Shown: positions 15,159 to 24,200, counted from the first letter of the stretch. The stretch is DNA of 64,000 nt from Tellurirhabdus rosea (GCF_026278345.1 NZ_CP111085.1:2058001-2122000), one strand, 5' to 3'. The notes: generated by a model not told the origin, from the sequence alone. Numbers and translations: made by a program.

Positions 15159-17942
15159 ATGAGCTATCTTTATCAATCAGGCAGGGCCTCGGTACTCACC
15201 GGGGCTTTTCTGTTATTAAGTTTCTGGACCTGGGCACAGGGTGTGCGCGGCCGGATCACCGATGCCGGGGGCAATGCCGCCATTCCCGGCGCGACCGTAC
15301 TGGTTACCGGGACCTCCATCGGCACCACGGCCGACGCGGAGGGAGGTTACACGCTGCGCCTGGACCCCGGCAGTTATACACTCCGTTTCAGTTTTGTGGG
15401 TTACGAGACGCGCACGGTGCCGGTGCAGGTGCAGGGCACGGATTTTGTCACGGTGGATGCCTCGCTCAGCGAAAACACGGCCAGTCTGGGCGAAATTGTG
15501 GTGGTCGGTTCCCGCTCGGCCCAGACCCGGACCAGCACCGAAACCGTTTCGCCCGTTGACGTCATTCAGTCCCGCGACCTGGTGGCAACCGGGCAGGTAG
15601 AACCCACCCAGCAGCTGAACTTTGCCGCCCCGTCGTTTAACTCTGCGCGTCAGACCATTGCCGACGGCACCGACCACATCGACCCGGCCACGCTGCGCGG
15701 CCTCGGTCCCGACCAGGTGCTGGTGCTCCTCAACGGCAAGCGCCGCCACAACCAGGCGCTCATCAACGTCAACGGTACCGTCGGGCGCGGCTCGGTCGGG
15801 ACGGACCTGAACGCTTTTCCGGCGGCGGCCATCGAGCGCATCGAGGTGCTGCGGGAAGGGGCGGCCTCGCAATACGGCTCCGACGCCATTGCCGGCGTGA
15901 TCAACATCGTGTTGAAAGACCGGGTGGGTACCTCGGTAACGGCGCAGCTGGGCCAGCAGTATGCCGGAGACGGCGAAGTGGCCCAGATCGGCGTGAACCA
16001 CGGCTTCCGGCTCGGTCGGCGGGGGATTCTGAGCGTAACGGGTGAATTTCGCCACCGGGGCGCGACCAACCGGGCTGGGGATTACACGGGGCCGGTTTAT
16101 GTCAACTGGAACGTAAACGCCGCTGCGGGGGAAGATCGCCCGGCTCTTGATGCCCGACGGCAGGCCCTGTACGCGCAGGACCAGCAATTGATCCAGCAAA
16201 ACGGCTTCAGTCTGGCACGGAACATTCAGGTCGGCAACTCGCAGGTCGATAACCTGGGCCTGTTTCTGAACACCCGACTGCCCATCGGCCGGGGCCGTAC
16301 GGAGTTCTACGGCTCGGCCGGAATCAACAGCCGGGCGGGCAAAGCGGCGGGGCTTTACCGCTACCCGTTCCAGACAACGCAGATCATTCCCGAGCTTTAT
16401 CCGAACGGTTTTTTACCAAACATCGAAACGGCCATCGGCGACGTGTCGCTGCTGCTGGGCGTACGGGGCGAATCTGCGGGCTGGCGCTGGGACATCAGCA
16501 ACGTGCTGGGCGGCAATGCGTTCCGGTACGATGTTTCCAATTCCAACAATGCTTCCCAGTTTGCTTTGGGTGCCGCCGCTCCGCGGGAGTTTTACGCCGG
16601 AACTCTGTCGTTTGGCCAGAATACGTTCAATGCCGGAGCCGCCAAGGATTTCGGGCGGCAGCTTGGACTGCGTTCGTTCAACGTGGCGGCCGGAATCGAA
16701 CTGCGGGGCGATGCCTTCCGGATCGAAGCGGGCGAAGAAGCGTCTTATACCAACTACGCGCCGAACTCCGGTCGGCCCGGCGGGGCGCAGGTCTTCCCCG
16801 GTTTTCAGCCCGTTAACGAAGTGAACGCCAGCCGTAGCGTTGCCGGTGCTTATCTGGACCTGGAAAGCGACATCACGGCCCGCTTGCTGGTCAACACGGC
16901 GGTGCGGTTTGAAAATTACAGCGATTTTGGCGGAAATGTGGCCGGGAAGCTTTCTTTCCGGTACAAGTTCGCGGAAGCGTTCTCCCTGCGCGGGACTCTC
17001 AGCAACGGCTTCCGGGCTCCTTCCATCCACCAGCGGTACTACAGTTCGGTGGCGACGCAGTTTGTGACCGTACCAGGTGAAGGGCTGGTGCCGCGGCAGC
17101 TGGGTACGTTCCGCAACGACAGCGACGTGGCCCGGGCCTTTGGCATTCCGTCGCTGACGGCCGAGCGGTCGTTGAACTACAGTCTGGGCGTTACGTCCCG
17201 GCCCGTTTCGTCGGTGAGCATCACGGTGGATGCCTACCAGATCGAAATCCGCGACCGCATCATTCTGACGGGTCAGTTTCCGCGCAGCAATGCCGTCGTG
17301 AACACCCTGCTTGCGCCGTATCCGGAAATCAACGCGGCGGCGTTTTTCACCAATGCCGTCAACACCCGAACCCGCGGTCTGGACGTGGTCGCCGCTACCA
17401 ACCAGCGTCTGGGAAAAGGCTCGCTGGACCTGACGCTGGCCGCCAACTTCAACCGGACGACGGTGTTCGGCGATATTCAGCGTCCGACCAATATTCCCAA
17501 CGACCCCGTTTTCGGCAATCTGCTGTTTAACCGGCAGGAACGCGGACGGCTTGAACTGGCCCAGCCGCGCAACAAAATCCTGCTGTCGGCCAACTACCGG
17601 CTGGAAAAACTCGGCGTCATTGCCCGCGTCACCCGTTTCGGCGAGGTAGAAACCCTGGATGCGACCAATCCGAATCTGGACGAACGCTTTTCGCCGAAAT
17701 TCGTAACCGATCTGAGCCTCTCCTACCGTCTGACACCGGCTATTCAGCTCATTGCCGGGGCCAACAACCTGTTCGACGTTTATCCGGACAAGCTCCAGAA
17801 AACCGGATACCCAACGCCGACGCGTCTCGCTTCTGAAGGGCTGGACAATACGTCGTTCGGGCGGTTTGTCTACAGCCGGTCGGCCACGCAGTTCGGATTT
17901 AACGGAGGTTATTACTTCCTGACGGTGGCGGCGAACTTTTAA
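15159..17942 (+). CDS. TonB-dependent receptor, iron-complex type
   Basis: 927 residues: signal peptide (LTGAFLLLSFWTWAQ), carboxypeptidase-regulatory-like domain ~25-105 (VRGRITDAGGNAAIPGATVL), plug ~125-250 with PDQVLVLLNGKRRHNQALIN and AIERIEVLREGAASQYGSDA, then a large barrel ending in a Phe (TVAANF) as outer-membrane barrels do. The plug motif is that of ferric-siderophore/cobalamin-type receptors rather than SusC. No SusD-like or substrate-binding gene is adjacent, so the ligand stays open. Followed directly by a strong hairpin and a 15-bp tandem array. Confidence 0.92.
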   Translation: MSYLYQSGRASVLTGAFLLLSFWTWAQGVRGRITDAGGNAAIPGATVLVTGTSIGTTADAEGGYTLRLDPGSYTLRFSFVGYETRTVPVQVQGTDFVTVDASLSENTASLGEIVVVGSRSAQTRTSTETVSPVDVIQSRDLVATGQVEPTQQLNFAAPSFNSARQTIADGTDHIDPATLRGLGPDQVLVLLNGKRRHNQALINVNGTVGRGSVGTDLNAFPAAAIERIEVLREGAASQYGSDAIAGVINIVLKDRVGTSVTAQLGQQYAGDGEVAQIGVNHGFRLGRRGILSVTGEFRHRGATNRAGDYTGPVYVNWNVNAAAGEDRPALDARRQALYAQDQQLIQQNGFSLARNIQVGNSQVDNLGLFLNTRLPIGRGRTEFYGSAGINSRAGKAAGLYRYPFQTTQIIPELYPNGFLPNIETAIGDVSLLLGVRGESAGWRWDISNVLGGNAFRYDVSNSNNASQFALGAAAPREFYAGTLSFGQNTFNAGAAKDFGRQLGLRSFNVAAGIELRGDAFRIEAGEEASYTNYAPNSGRPGGAQVFPGFQPVNEVNASRSVAGAYLDLESDITARLLVNTAVRFENYSDFGGNVAGKLSFRYKFAEAFSLRGTLSNGFRAPSIHQRYYSSVATQFVTVPGEGLVPRQLGTFRNDSDVARAFGIPSLTAERSLNYSLGVTSRPVSSVSITVDAYQIEIRDRIILTGQFPRSNAVVNTLLAPYPEINAAAFFTNAVNTRTRGLDVVAATNQRLGKGSLDLTLAANFNRTTVFGDIQRPTNIPNDPVFGNLLFNRQERGRLELAQPRNKILLSANYRLEKLGVIARVTRFGEVETLDATNPNLDERFSPKFVTDLSLSYRLTPAIQLIAGANNLFDVYPDKLQKTGYPTPTRLASEGLDNTSFGRFVYSRSATQFGFNGGYYFLTVAANF

Positions 17943-17944
17943 AT

Positions 17945-18076
17945 AGTCGGTCAGTCATAAGTCGTAAGAGCTCCGCCGGTGTGAGAATCTGGCGGAGCTC
18001 TTACGACTTACTGACTTACGACTTACGACTAACCGACTTATGACTGACCGACTTACGACTGATCGACTTATGACTT
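17945..18076 (+). repeat. GACTTAYGACT-word hairpin plus 15-bp tandem array
   Basis: A perfect stem AAGTCGTAAGAGCTCCGCC (17959-17977) / its complement (17991-18009) is followed by four tandem 15-bp-phase units beginning at 18020, 18035, 18050 and 18065 (GACTTACGACTAACC, GACTTATGACTGACC, GACTTACGACTGATC, GACTTATGACTT). ACG and ATG alternate in the units. The stem is probably the terminator of the TonB receptor gene. Confidence 0.8.
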
Positions 18077-18139
18077 CCTTTTCCTTGTATTCGAGTGAGA
18101 AAAATTGTTACTTTGCGGTTCGATTTTCCGTAAACAAAT

Positions 18140-20251
18140 ATGGCGTTAATCAACAAGATTAGAGAAAAGTCAGGCGTTGCGGTGGCGGTCATTGCCATCA
18201 GTTTGATTTTATTCATTGTAGGAGGTGATTTGCTGGGTAACGGTGCTCTGTTTGGAGGTCGTGACCAGAATGTGGGCGAGATTGCCGGGCAGAAGATTTC
18301 GTACCAGGAATTTAACGCCAAAGTGGACGAAGCCCGCGCGGCCTTCGAGCAGCAGACCGGTCGTCCGGCAACCGAGCAGGACATGGCGCAAATCCGCGAC
18401 CAGGCCTGGAATCAGTTCATTCTGGACATTGCCTACCAGAACGAATACGAAGCTCTCGGTCTGGGTGTAACGCCTGCCGAACTGGTGGACATGGTCCAGG
18501 GTAACTACATCAGCCCCGCCATCCGCCAGACGTTCACGAATCCGCAGACCGGCGTTTTCGACAAGAACGTCGTGATCAACTACCTCAAAAATCTGAAAAA
18601 CCTGCCGCCGGAACAGCAGCGCGCCTGGGCTAACTTCGAAAAGAACCTCAGCGCCGACCGGATGCGGACCAAATACGAAAGCCTGATGCGGCAGTCGGTC
18701 TACGCCACCACGGCGGAAGCCAAGCGCGAGTACGAAGCGCAGAACACCCGCGCAGACCTGAAAATGCTGTACGTTCCTTACTACACCATCGCGGACACCA
18801 CCGTGAAAGTAACGGACAGCCAGCTGCAGGACTACCTCGACAAGCATAAGGACGAATACAAAGGCTTCGACAGCCGGACGATCCAGTACGTAACGTTCTC
18901 GATCGCGTCTTCGAAAGAAGACAGCGCGGCGCTCTACGACCAGATCAAGAAACTGGCCCGCGGCCTCGCTTCGGCCACCAACGACTCGTCGTACGCGCAG
19001 ATGAACTCCGACGTGCGCGTGCCGCTGTACCTGACGGCCGGCGAAATGCCTGAGCAGCTGCGTGCCGCCATCCCGACCTTTACGCAGGGCGGCGTGTACG
19101 GTCCTTTCCGCGAAGGAACCACCTATTTCATCTACAAATACGGCGGCACCAAGCGCGATACCAACTTTACGGCCCGCGCCAGCCACATCCTGATTCGTCC
19201 GAACGGACAGGGCGACTCGGCCAAAGCTCAGGCTCGTCAGCGGGCTGAAGACCTGCTCCGCCAGATTCAGGGCGGTGCCGATTTTGCGGCCCTCGCCCGT
19301 GCCAACAGCGCCGACGGTTCGGCGCAGGTGGGCGGTGACCTCGGTTACTTCAAGAACAACGGCCAGATGGTGAAGCCCTTCGAACAGGCTATTTTCGGCT
19401 TCAACGGCACGGGCCTGATTCCGCGCGTGGTGGAGACGGACTTCGGTTTCCACATCATCAAAGTGACGGAGCCCAAAACGAATACGCTGTACCGCGTGGC
19501 CGCCATCGGTAAGGAAATTGCCCCGAGCCAGGCTACCCGCGATGAAGTGTACCGCAGAGCCGACGAGTTTGCCAACGGCAGCAAGTCGAAGGAAGATTTT
19601 GACAAGAACGCCAAAGAAGACAAAACGCTGGTGGTAGCCACCGCCGAGCGGATTACGGAAGAAGCGTCGATGGTCAACGCACTGACGGATGCCCGTGAAC
19701 TGGTCCGCTGGGCCTTTGACGAGGACACCAAAGCCGGTGACGTATCGAAAGCCATCGAAATCGGCGACCAGTACGTAGTCGCTACGGTGACGGGCAAAAC
19801 CAGCGAAGAAAAAGTAACGGTGGACGATTACCGCCAGGAACTGACTCAGAAAGTACGCAACCAGCTGAAAGCCGAGCAGATCATGCAGAAGATGGGTACG
19901 CCTTCCGGCGCGCTGGAAACGATTGCTGCCAAGTACGGCGCCGGTGCCATTGTCGAAACGGTGACGGACGTAAACCTGGCCAACGGCTTTCTCAAGTCCG
20001 CAGGGGTTGATCCGGTCGCGGTCGGAAAGGCCTTCGGTCTGAAGCCCGGTAAGCGCAGCAAACCGTTCGCGGGCGAAACCGGTATCCTGATCGTGGAAAC
20101 GTCGAAAGTGACTCCGGCTCCGGCCATTGCCGATTACTCGCTGTACAAAAACTTGCTCCAGCAGAACCAGTCGTCACGGGCGGGCTTCTTCGTCAACGAA
20201 GCCATTCGTGAAAAGGCGAACATCAAAGACCGCCGCGCGAAGTTTTATTGA
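18140..20251 (+). CDS. ppiD: PpiD-like periplasmic peptidyl-prolyl isomerase
   Basis: 703 residues. One N-terminal membrane anchor (VAVAVIAISLILFIVGGDLL), a SurA/PpiD-type chaperone domain ~35-330, a parvulin domain ~345-450 (ASHILIRPNGQGDSAKAQ, GGDLGYFKNNGQMVKPFEQA, ETDFGFHIIKVTEP), then a helical tail that includes a second, degenerate parvulin-like segment. It assists folding of proteins emerging from the Sec translocon or bound for the outer membrane. The length fits Bacteroidota PpiD homologues. A -7-like TTACTTTG lies at about 18108-18115. It ends in a terminator shared with the convergent rdgB. Confidence 0.92.
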   Translation: MALINKIREKSGVAVAVIAISLILFIVGGDLLGNGALFGGRDQNVGEIAGQKISYQEFNAKVDEARAAFEQQTGRPATEQDMAQIRDQAWNQFILDIAYQNEYEALGLGVTPAELVDMVQGNYISPAIRQTFTNPQTGVFDKNVVINYLKNLKNLPPEQQRAWANFEKNLSADRMRTKYESLMRQSVYATTAEAKREYEAQNTRADLKMLYVPYYTIADTTVKVTDSQLQDYLDKHKDEYKGFDSRTIQYVTFSIASSKEDSAALYDQIKKLARGLASATNDSSYAQMNSDVRVPLYLTAGEMPEQLRAAIPTFTQGGVYGPFREGTTYFIYKYGGTKRDTNFTARASHILIRPNGQGDSAKAQARQRAEDLLRQIQGGADFAALARANSADGSAQVGGDLGYFKNNGQMVKPFEQAIFGFNGTGLIPRVVETDFGFHIIKVTEPKTNTLYRVAAIGKEIAPSQATRDEVYRRADEFANGSKSKEDFDKNAKEDKTLVVATAERITEEASMVNALTDARELVRWAFDEDTKAGDVSKAIEIGDQYVVATVTGKTSEEKVTVDDYRQELTQKVRNQLKAEQIMQKMGTPSGALETIAAKYGAGAIVETVTDVNLANGFLKSAGVDPVAVGKAFGLKPGKRSKPFAGETGILIVETSKVTPAPAIADYSLYKNLLQQNQSSRAGFFVNEAIREKANIKDRRAKFY

Positions 20252-20283
20252 TTTAGACAAGAGACGAAAGACTCTTGACATAC

Positions 20284-20320
20284 AAAAGGCTGGCCGGATG
20301 CACATCCGCCAGCCTTTTTC
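20284..20320. terminator. Terminator between ppiD and rdgB
   Basis: AAAGGCTGGC-C-GGATG / CATCC-GCCAGCCTTT with one bulged C and a T-run, 32 bp after the ppiD stop. It can serve both convergent genes. Confidence 0.8.
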
Positions 20321-20321
20321 T

Positions 20322-20450
20322 TTTACCCATCCATCCTCACTCCTCTCCTGTCTCTTTTCTCTAATCTCTTGTTTCTTTTCTCCAATCTCTCGTCTCTTTT
20401 CTCTAATCTCTCGTCTCTTGTCTCTTGTCTATTCTCTCTTGTCTATTCTT
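20322..20450. repeat. TCTCTTTTCTCT/TCTCTTGTCT pyrimidine word repeat
   Basis: A purely iterated pyrimidine tract of TCTCTTTTCTCTAATC and TCTCTTGTCT words. Its short complementary arm GACAAGAGACGAAAGACTCTTG lies on the other side of the terminator at 20257-20278. The tract extends into the 3' end of rdgB and codes its last ~14 residues. The same word class recurs at 25613-25680 and 63784-63890. Confidence 0.75.
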
Positions 20451-21014
20451 CAAAAACTCCACCAGTTTCCGGAACGCCCGGCCGCGGTGGCTGATGGCTC
20501 CTTTCTGGTCCATCGGCATTTCGGCAAAGGTCTGTTCGGCGCCCTGCGGCTGGAAAACCGGATCGTAGCCAAAGCCGCCCGTTCCCCGCTGTCCGGTCAG
20601 AATTTCGCCTTCGACAACGCCTTCAAAATCGTGGTACTGCCCGTCGAGGACCAGCGTAATCACCGTCCGGAAGCGGGCGCGTCGGTCGGTTTGGCCTTCC
20701 AGATTTTGCAGTAATTTGGCCACGTTGCGCACGGAGTCGGCGGGTTCGCCGGCGTAGCGGGCCGAGTACACGCCGGGTTCGCCGTTCAGCGCATCGACTT
20801 CCAGACCCGTATCATCGGCAAAACAGGAAACGCCAAAATGGTCCCAGACGTAGGCAGCTTTCTGACGGGCGTTTCCGGCGATGGTCGGCTGGGTTTCGGG
20901 CAGTTCGTCCGTACAGCCGATTTCAGCCAGGGTTTTCAGGACAAATTCATCGCCCAGCAGGGCGGCAATTTCTTCCCGTTTGTGCGGGTTATTGGTCGCG
21001 AAGCAAAGTGTCAT
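20403..21014 (-). CDS. rdgB: XTP/dITP diphosphatase (RdgB/HAM1)
   Basis: 203 residues. Hydrolyses non-canonical purine nucleoside triphosphates (dITP, XTP) to monophosphates and so keeps them out of DNA. Family motifs: LCFATNNPHKREEI at the N-terminus, FADDTGLEVDALNGEPGVYS (metal-binding Asp pair), TGGFGYDPVFQP and ISHRGRAFRKLVEFL. The natural family end is near FLKNR; the last residues (QERIDKRQETRD) are coded by the pyrimidine word repeat and look like a read-through tail. Cytoplasmic. Expressed alone, convergent with ppiD. Confidence 0.95.
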   Translation of the reverse strand: MTLCFATNNPHKREEIAALLGDEFVLKTLAEIGCTDELPETQPTIAGNARQKAAYVWDHFGVSCFADDTGLEVDALNGEPGVYSARYAGEPADSVRNVAKLLQNLEGQTDRRARFRTVITLVLDGQYHDFEGVVEGEILTGQRGTGGFGYDPVFQPQGAEQTFAEMPMDQKGAISHRGRAFRKLVEFLKNRQERIDKRQETRD

Positions 21015-21086
21015 ATCCTTTCGATTTTCTGCAAAAATGAAAAAGCCGCCTCAATCGAAGCGGCTTTTCACTTAAAAAGAACAAGA

Positions 21087-22004
21087 TTATTTCGAACTGA
21101 CAATCTCAATATCAAACACCAGCGGTGTATAAGGCGGAATGGTGTACTGACGGGTGTTCTGATTGAAGCTCCCCTGCACTCCATACGCAACCGCGGAAGG
21201 CATGATAACGGTTGCCTTCTCGCCGACCCGCATTTTCAAGGCAGCCTCCTCATATCCCTTTACAACCTGCCCTTCACCGGGTTTGAAGTTGAAATTGGTA
21301 GAAGAGTCAAATTGAGTGCCGTCGAGGAGCTTACCCGTATACTTCATGGTAACGGTTTGTCCCGTCTTCACCTGCGCCGAATCGGCATAGGTGGCCGTCC
21401 GGTAAAAACGCAGCCCGGAGCTGGTCGTTTCAAACTTATCGGTCAGTTTGTTGGCCGTCAGGTAATCGGTGATCTGCTCGGTTTCCGTCCGTACGCTGGT
21501 TACGCGAACCACGTAGCGCGCCGGAGAAAAAGCGGGCAACAGCAGGGTTCCCTGGTTAGTGTTTTGCAGGTTGTAGGGCAAAAACAGCGTGGCGGTTTCT
21601 CCTTCTTTCAGAAGCTGAACGCCTTCGATGATACCCGGAGCCAGCGTATAACCATAGGCATCATAAATGAGCCGGGCCGGACTGGCGGTCGTGGTGCTGT
21701 CTACCACGATACCATCCAGGCGGTACTTCACATACTGAAACCGGATTTCATCCCCCGTCTGCGGCTTCTGGCCGTTGGGATTGGTCGTCGAAACGACATA
21801 ATACAGATCGTTTTCGGTCCGCTGGGCGGTCAGTCCCTGCCGTTGCAGGTAGGCCTCGATATCGGCTTTGTTTTCGGTAAGCTTGCGCGTGCTGTACGCT
21901 TCACCCTCTTCTGGCTGGCAACTCCACTGCAGGAATGCGAAACCGGCCGCCAGACCTACTGTCATGGCGTTTCGGAGCGCCGACTTTGCTTTTTGTAGTG
22001 CCAT
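21087..22004 (-). CDS. FKBP-type peptidyl-prolyl isomerase lipoprotein
   Basis: 305 residues. N-terminal hydrophobic stretch then Cys in LQWSC (an unusual lipobox with Trp, but Bacteroidota tolerate this). An N-terminal half resembling a degenerate FKBP domain (~75-180, APGIIEGVQLLKEGETATLF) is followed by a typical FKBP domain ~200-305 (VTMKYTGKLLDGTQFDSST, VVKGYEEAALKMRVGEKA, MPSAVAYGVQGSF, VFDIEIVSSK). Close paralogue of the protein at 13246, with the same two-domain plan. In flavobacteria FKBP genes of this kind next to nrnA include gldI; I regard it as a GldI-like folding factor but cannot prove the orthology. Confidence 0.9.
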   Translation of the reverse strand: MALQKAKSALRNAMTVGLAAGFAFLQWSCQPEEGEAYSTRKLTENKADIEAYLQRQGLTAQRTENDLYYVVSTTNPNGQKPQTGDEIRFQYVKYRLDGIVVDSTTTASPARLIYDAYGYTLAPGIIEGVQLLKEGETATLFLPYNLQNTNQGTLLLPAFSPARYVVRVTSVRTETEQITDYLTANKLTDKFETTSSGLRFYRTATYADSAQVKTGQTVTMKYTGKLLDGTQFDSSTNFNFKPGEGQVVKGYEEAALKMRVGEKATVIMPSAVAYGVQGSFNQNTRQYTIPPYTPLVFDIEIVSSK

Positions 22005-22022
22005 CGTAGTTTAAAGTTTATG

Positions 22023-22081
22023 GTTCAGGGTTTATGGTTTATAGTTCGCGTTTCCTCAACTATAAACCATAAACCCTGAAC
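22023..22081. repeat. TTTATGG-word inverted repeat
   Basis: Perfect 24-bp arms (22023-22046 and 22058-22081) built from repeated TTTATGGT/TTTATAG words, between the two FKBP genes. The same word class lies between rplU and rpmA. Confidence 0.8.
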
Positions 22082-22107
22082 TCTGAACGGTATTCTATCC
22101 TAAAACA

Positions 22108-22141
22108 AACGAACCCGATACAAAATTCGGTATCGGGTTCG
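22108..22141 (-). terminator. Rho-independent terminator of the FKBP gene at 22159
   Basis: Perfect 12-bp stem CGAACCCGATAC (22110-22121) / GTATCGGGTTCG (22130-22141), with TTTG-TTTT following on the minus strand. Lies 18 bp after the stop. Confidence 0.8.
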
Positions 22142-22158
22142 CTGCTTCTGCACAAATT

Positions 22159-23064
22159 TTAGTTGCCGCCCGGCATGCCGCCGCCGCGGGCCGCTGCGCC
22201 TTTCTTGATGTCTACCACCTCAACGTCGAACGAGATCACCGTGTTCGGCTTGATGGCGTCACCGGCACCCTGCTGGCCGTAAGCCATCGTCGAGGGGATA
22301 ATCAGCGTAGCCTTGCTGCCTTTCGGAAGCTGCATCAGGCCGTCTTCCCAACCCGGGATAGCGGCACCCATGCCCAGCGGGAAATCAATGCCGCCGGCCG
22401 TCTGCGGCTGGTTGTTCGAGCTGTCGAACACCTTGCCGTCGAGGGTTTTGCCCGTGTATTTCACTTTCACCACGTCGCCCCGGCTCGGTACGGCACCGGC
22501 ACCCGGCTGGCTCACCACGTAGTACACGCCCGAAGGAGTTTTCTTCGCACTCAGGCTATTTTTGGCGATATAAGCCGCAATCAGTTTGTCGTCAACGCCT
22601 TTCTGCTTATCCCGCTGGGAAGCCTGCGCCTTCTGGAATTCCTCTTCCGACTGGACTTCGACCACCCGGATGGTATAGGACAGGTCCGAGCCTTTCGGAA
22701 TGAAAGCCGGCAGCGGCTGACCCGAACGGGCCGCCAGCGAATCGGAAGAAACGAAAATGGTGGCGCTGTCGCCTTTGCTCAGCATGGCCAGACCTTCTTC
22801 CAGGCTGCCTTTGAAGGAGGGCACCTGCAGTTGCTGAATGATGGGCGAACCGTTTTTGTATGAACTTCCCAGCACCGAGTCCTTACTGTTTTTGACGGTC
22901 ATCTGCAGCGTCAGGATATCGCCCACTTTGGCTTTGCGGGTTTCTTCCTTGTCTTCGTGCATCTGGTATTTCAGGCCGCTTTCGGTGACCTGTACGCGGT
23001 TTTGGTTGCAGGCCGTCAGAGCAGCACCCAACAGACTCAGCGTGGCAATGGACTTAAAATTCAT
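22159..23064 (-). CDS. FKBP-type peptidyl-prolyl isomerase lipoprotein
   Basis: 301 residues. Canonical lipobox AALTAC (Cys19). The N-terminal half (~30-140) is FKBP-like (GLKYQMHEDKEETRKAKVGD, KGSLEEGLAMLSKGDSATIF), the C-terminal FKBP domain (~180-290) is complete (VVKVKYTGKTLDGKVFDSSN, IPGWEDGLMQLPKGSKATLI, IPSTMAYGQQG, SFDVEVVDIK). A Gly-rich tail (GAAARGGGMPGGN) ends the protein. Together with the next gene and nrnA it is on one strand; word-repeat spacers and a terminator suggest separate mRNAs. Probable role: folding of exported proteins at the periplasmic face. Confidence 0.92.
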   Translation of the reverse strand: MNFKSIATLSLLGAALTACNQNRVQVTESGLKYQMHEDKEETRKAKVGDILTLQMTVKNSKDSVLGSSYKNGSPIIQQLQVPSFKGSLEEGLAMLSKGDSATIFVSSDSLAARSGQPLPAFIPKGSDLSYTIRVVEVQSEEEFQKAQASQRDKQKGVDDKLIAAYIAKNSLSAKKTPSGVYYVVSQPGAGAVPSRGDVVKVKYTGKTLDGKVFDSSNNQPQTAGGIDFPLGMGAAIPGWEDGLMQLPKGSKATLIIPSTMAYGQQGAGDAIKPNTVISFDVEVVDIKKGAAARGGGMPGGN

Positions 23065-23079
23065 TGAAAAAATGGTTTA

Positions 23080-23198
23080 ACGTTTAAGGTTTACAGTCTA
23101 ACGTTTAAGGCGTTACGTTTAAGGTTGCTCTGTCTGATGACGCTCTACCGCCTGGCGGAACAGCTTTGAACCTTAAACTTTGCCCGTTAAACGACGTT
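23080..23198. repeat. ACGTTTAAGG-word inverted repeat
   Basis: ACGTTTAAGG occurs at 23080-23089, 23101-23110 and 23115-23124; the complementary arm (CCTTAAACTTTGCCCGTTAAACG) lies at about 23171-23193 and includes the nrnA stop codon (23187-23189). Same word class at 36117-36177. Confidence 0.7.
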
Positions 23199-24200
23199 TA
23201 ATTGCTCCTGATAAAGCGGCAGCACGTCGCGCAGCTTCCGGATGGTTTCTTCCAGCGACAGGTTGGTGCGTCCGCCCGAGGCGTTGCGGTGACCGCCGCC
23301 GTTGAAATGTTCACTGGCCAGATCGCGCACGGAGAAATCGCCGACCGACCGGAAAGACATCTTGATTTCGTCGCCCCGATCGATGAGAATAGCCGCCATC
23401 ACGACGCCCTCCACCGACAAGGCATAATTGACCATGCCTTCGGTATCCCCGCTTTTGGAGCGGAAACGTTTCAGTTCGTCCGACGTGATGGTGATGTAAG
23501 CGGCCTTATACTCCGGCAAGACGACCAGTTTTTCGTTCAGGACGTACCCCAGAAAACGCAGCTTATCGACCGACACGTTATCAAAAATCCGGCGGTGAAT
23601 CGTGTTGACCTCAATGCCGACATCGTGGAGGGCCGCCGCCACCCGGTGCACATCGCCCGTCGTGCTGGCATGCCGGAACGAGCCGGTATCGGTCATGATG
23701 CCCGCGTACAGACACTCCGCAATCGGTTTATCAATCAGTTCGGCATCGCCCAGCTGGCTGATGAGGCGGTAAATCAGTTCGGCGGTAGCGGCCGCTTTGC
23801 TGTCCCAGAACATGGCATCGGCAAAGCCTTCCGGTTCCAGGTGGTGATCGATGAGGATCTTCCGCGCCCGAGCCTGCCGAACCAGCGGTTCGAGGTCGCG
23901 GATGCGGGCCATGGCCGAAAAATCCAGGCAGAAAATCAGATCAGTTTCGTCGAGCAGTCTGGTAACGGCCACCCGATTCTTCTCCTCAAAGACGATCACC
24001 TCGTCGGTGCCGCTCATCCACTTCAGGTTCTCGGGGTAGTCCGTCGGTGTGACGACGGTCACGCGGTGGCCCCGTTTTTTCAGGTATCCGGCCAGTCCCA
24101 GCGACGACCCCATGGCGTCGGCATCAGGATTCTGATGCGTGGTAATAAAAATCGTCTGCGGGGTTTGAATGAATTGACGGATGGCCTCCAGTTCTTGCAT
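23187..24200 (-). CDS. nrnA: DHH-family phosphoesterase, NrnA-type (oligoribonuclease / pAp phosphatase)
   Basis: 337 residues when started at ATG 24198-24200 (MQELEAIRQFIQTPQTI). In-frame codons further upstream, to 24287, are rejected because a -7 box lies at 24245-24252, so the transcript should start below them. DHH domain ~15-160 (THQNPDADAMGSSLGLAGYL, FCLDFSAMARI, LIDHHLEPEG) with the metal-binding Asp/His residues, and a DHHA1 domain at the end with EHFNGGGHRNASGGR. It degrades 2-5 nt RNAs and 3'-phosphoadenosine phosphate. Divergent from ndk, adjacent to FKBP genes as in many Bacteroidota. Confidence 0.93.
   Translation of the reverse strand: MQELEAIRQFIQTPQTIFITTHQNPDADAMGSSLGLAGYLKKRGHRVTVVTPTDYPENLKWMSGTDEVIVFEEKNRVAVTRLLDETDLIFCLDFSAMARIRDLEPLVRQARARKILIDHHLEPEGFADAMFWDSKAAATAELIYRLISQLGDAELIDKPIAECLYAGIMTDTGSFRHASTTGDVHRVAAALHDVGIEVNTIHRRIFDNVSVDKLRFLGYVLNEKLVVLPEYKAAYITITSDELKRFRSKSGDTEGMVNYALSVEGVVMAAILIDRGDEIKMSFRSVGDFSVRDLASEHFNGGGHRNASGGRTNLSLEETIRKLRDVLPLYQEQLNVV

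Noticed and set aside
15216-16199. Open frame opposite the second TonB receptor
   Set aside because: Translation shows no domain and mirrors receptor codon bias.
18020-18076. 15-bp tandem units as a CRISPR array
   Set aside because: Units are contiguous with no unique spacers, and no cas genes are present.
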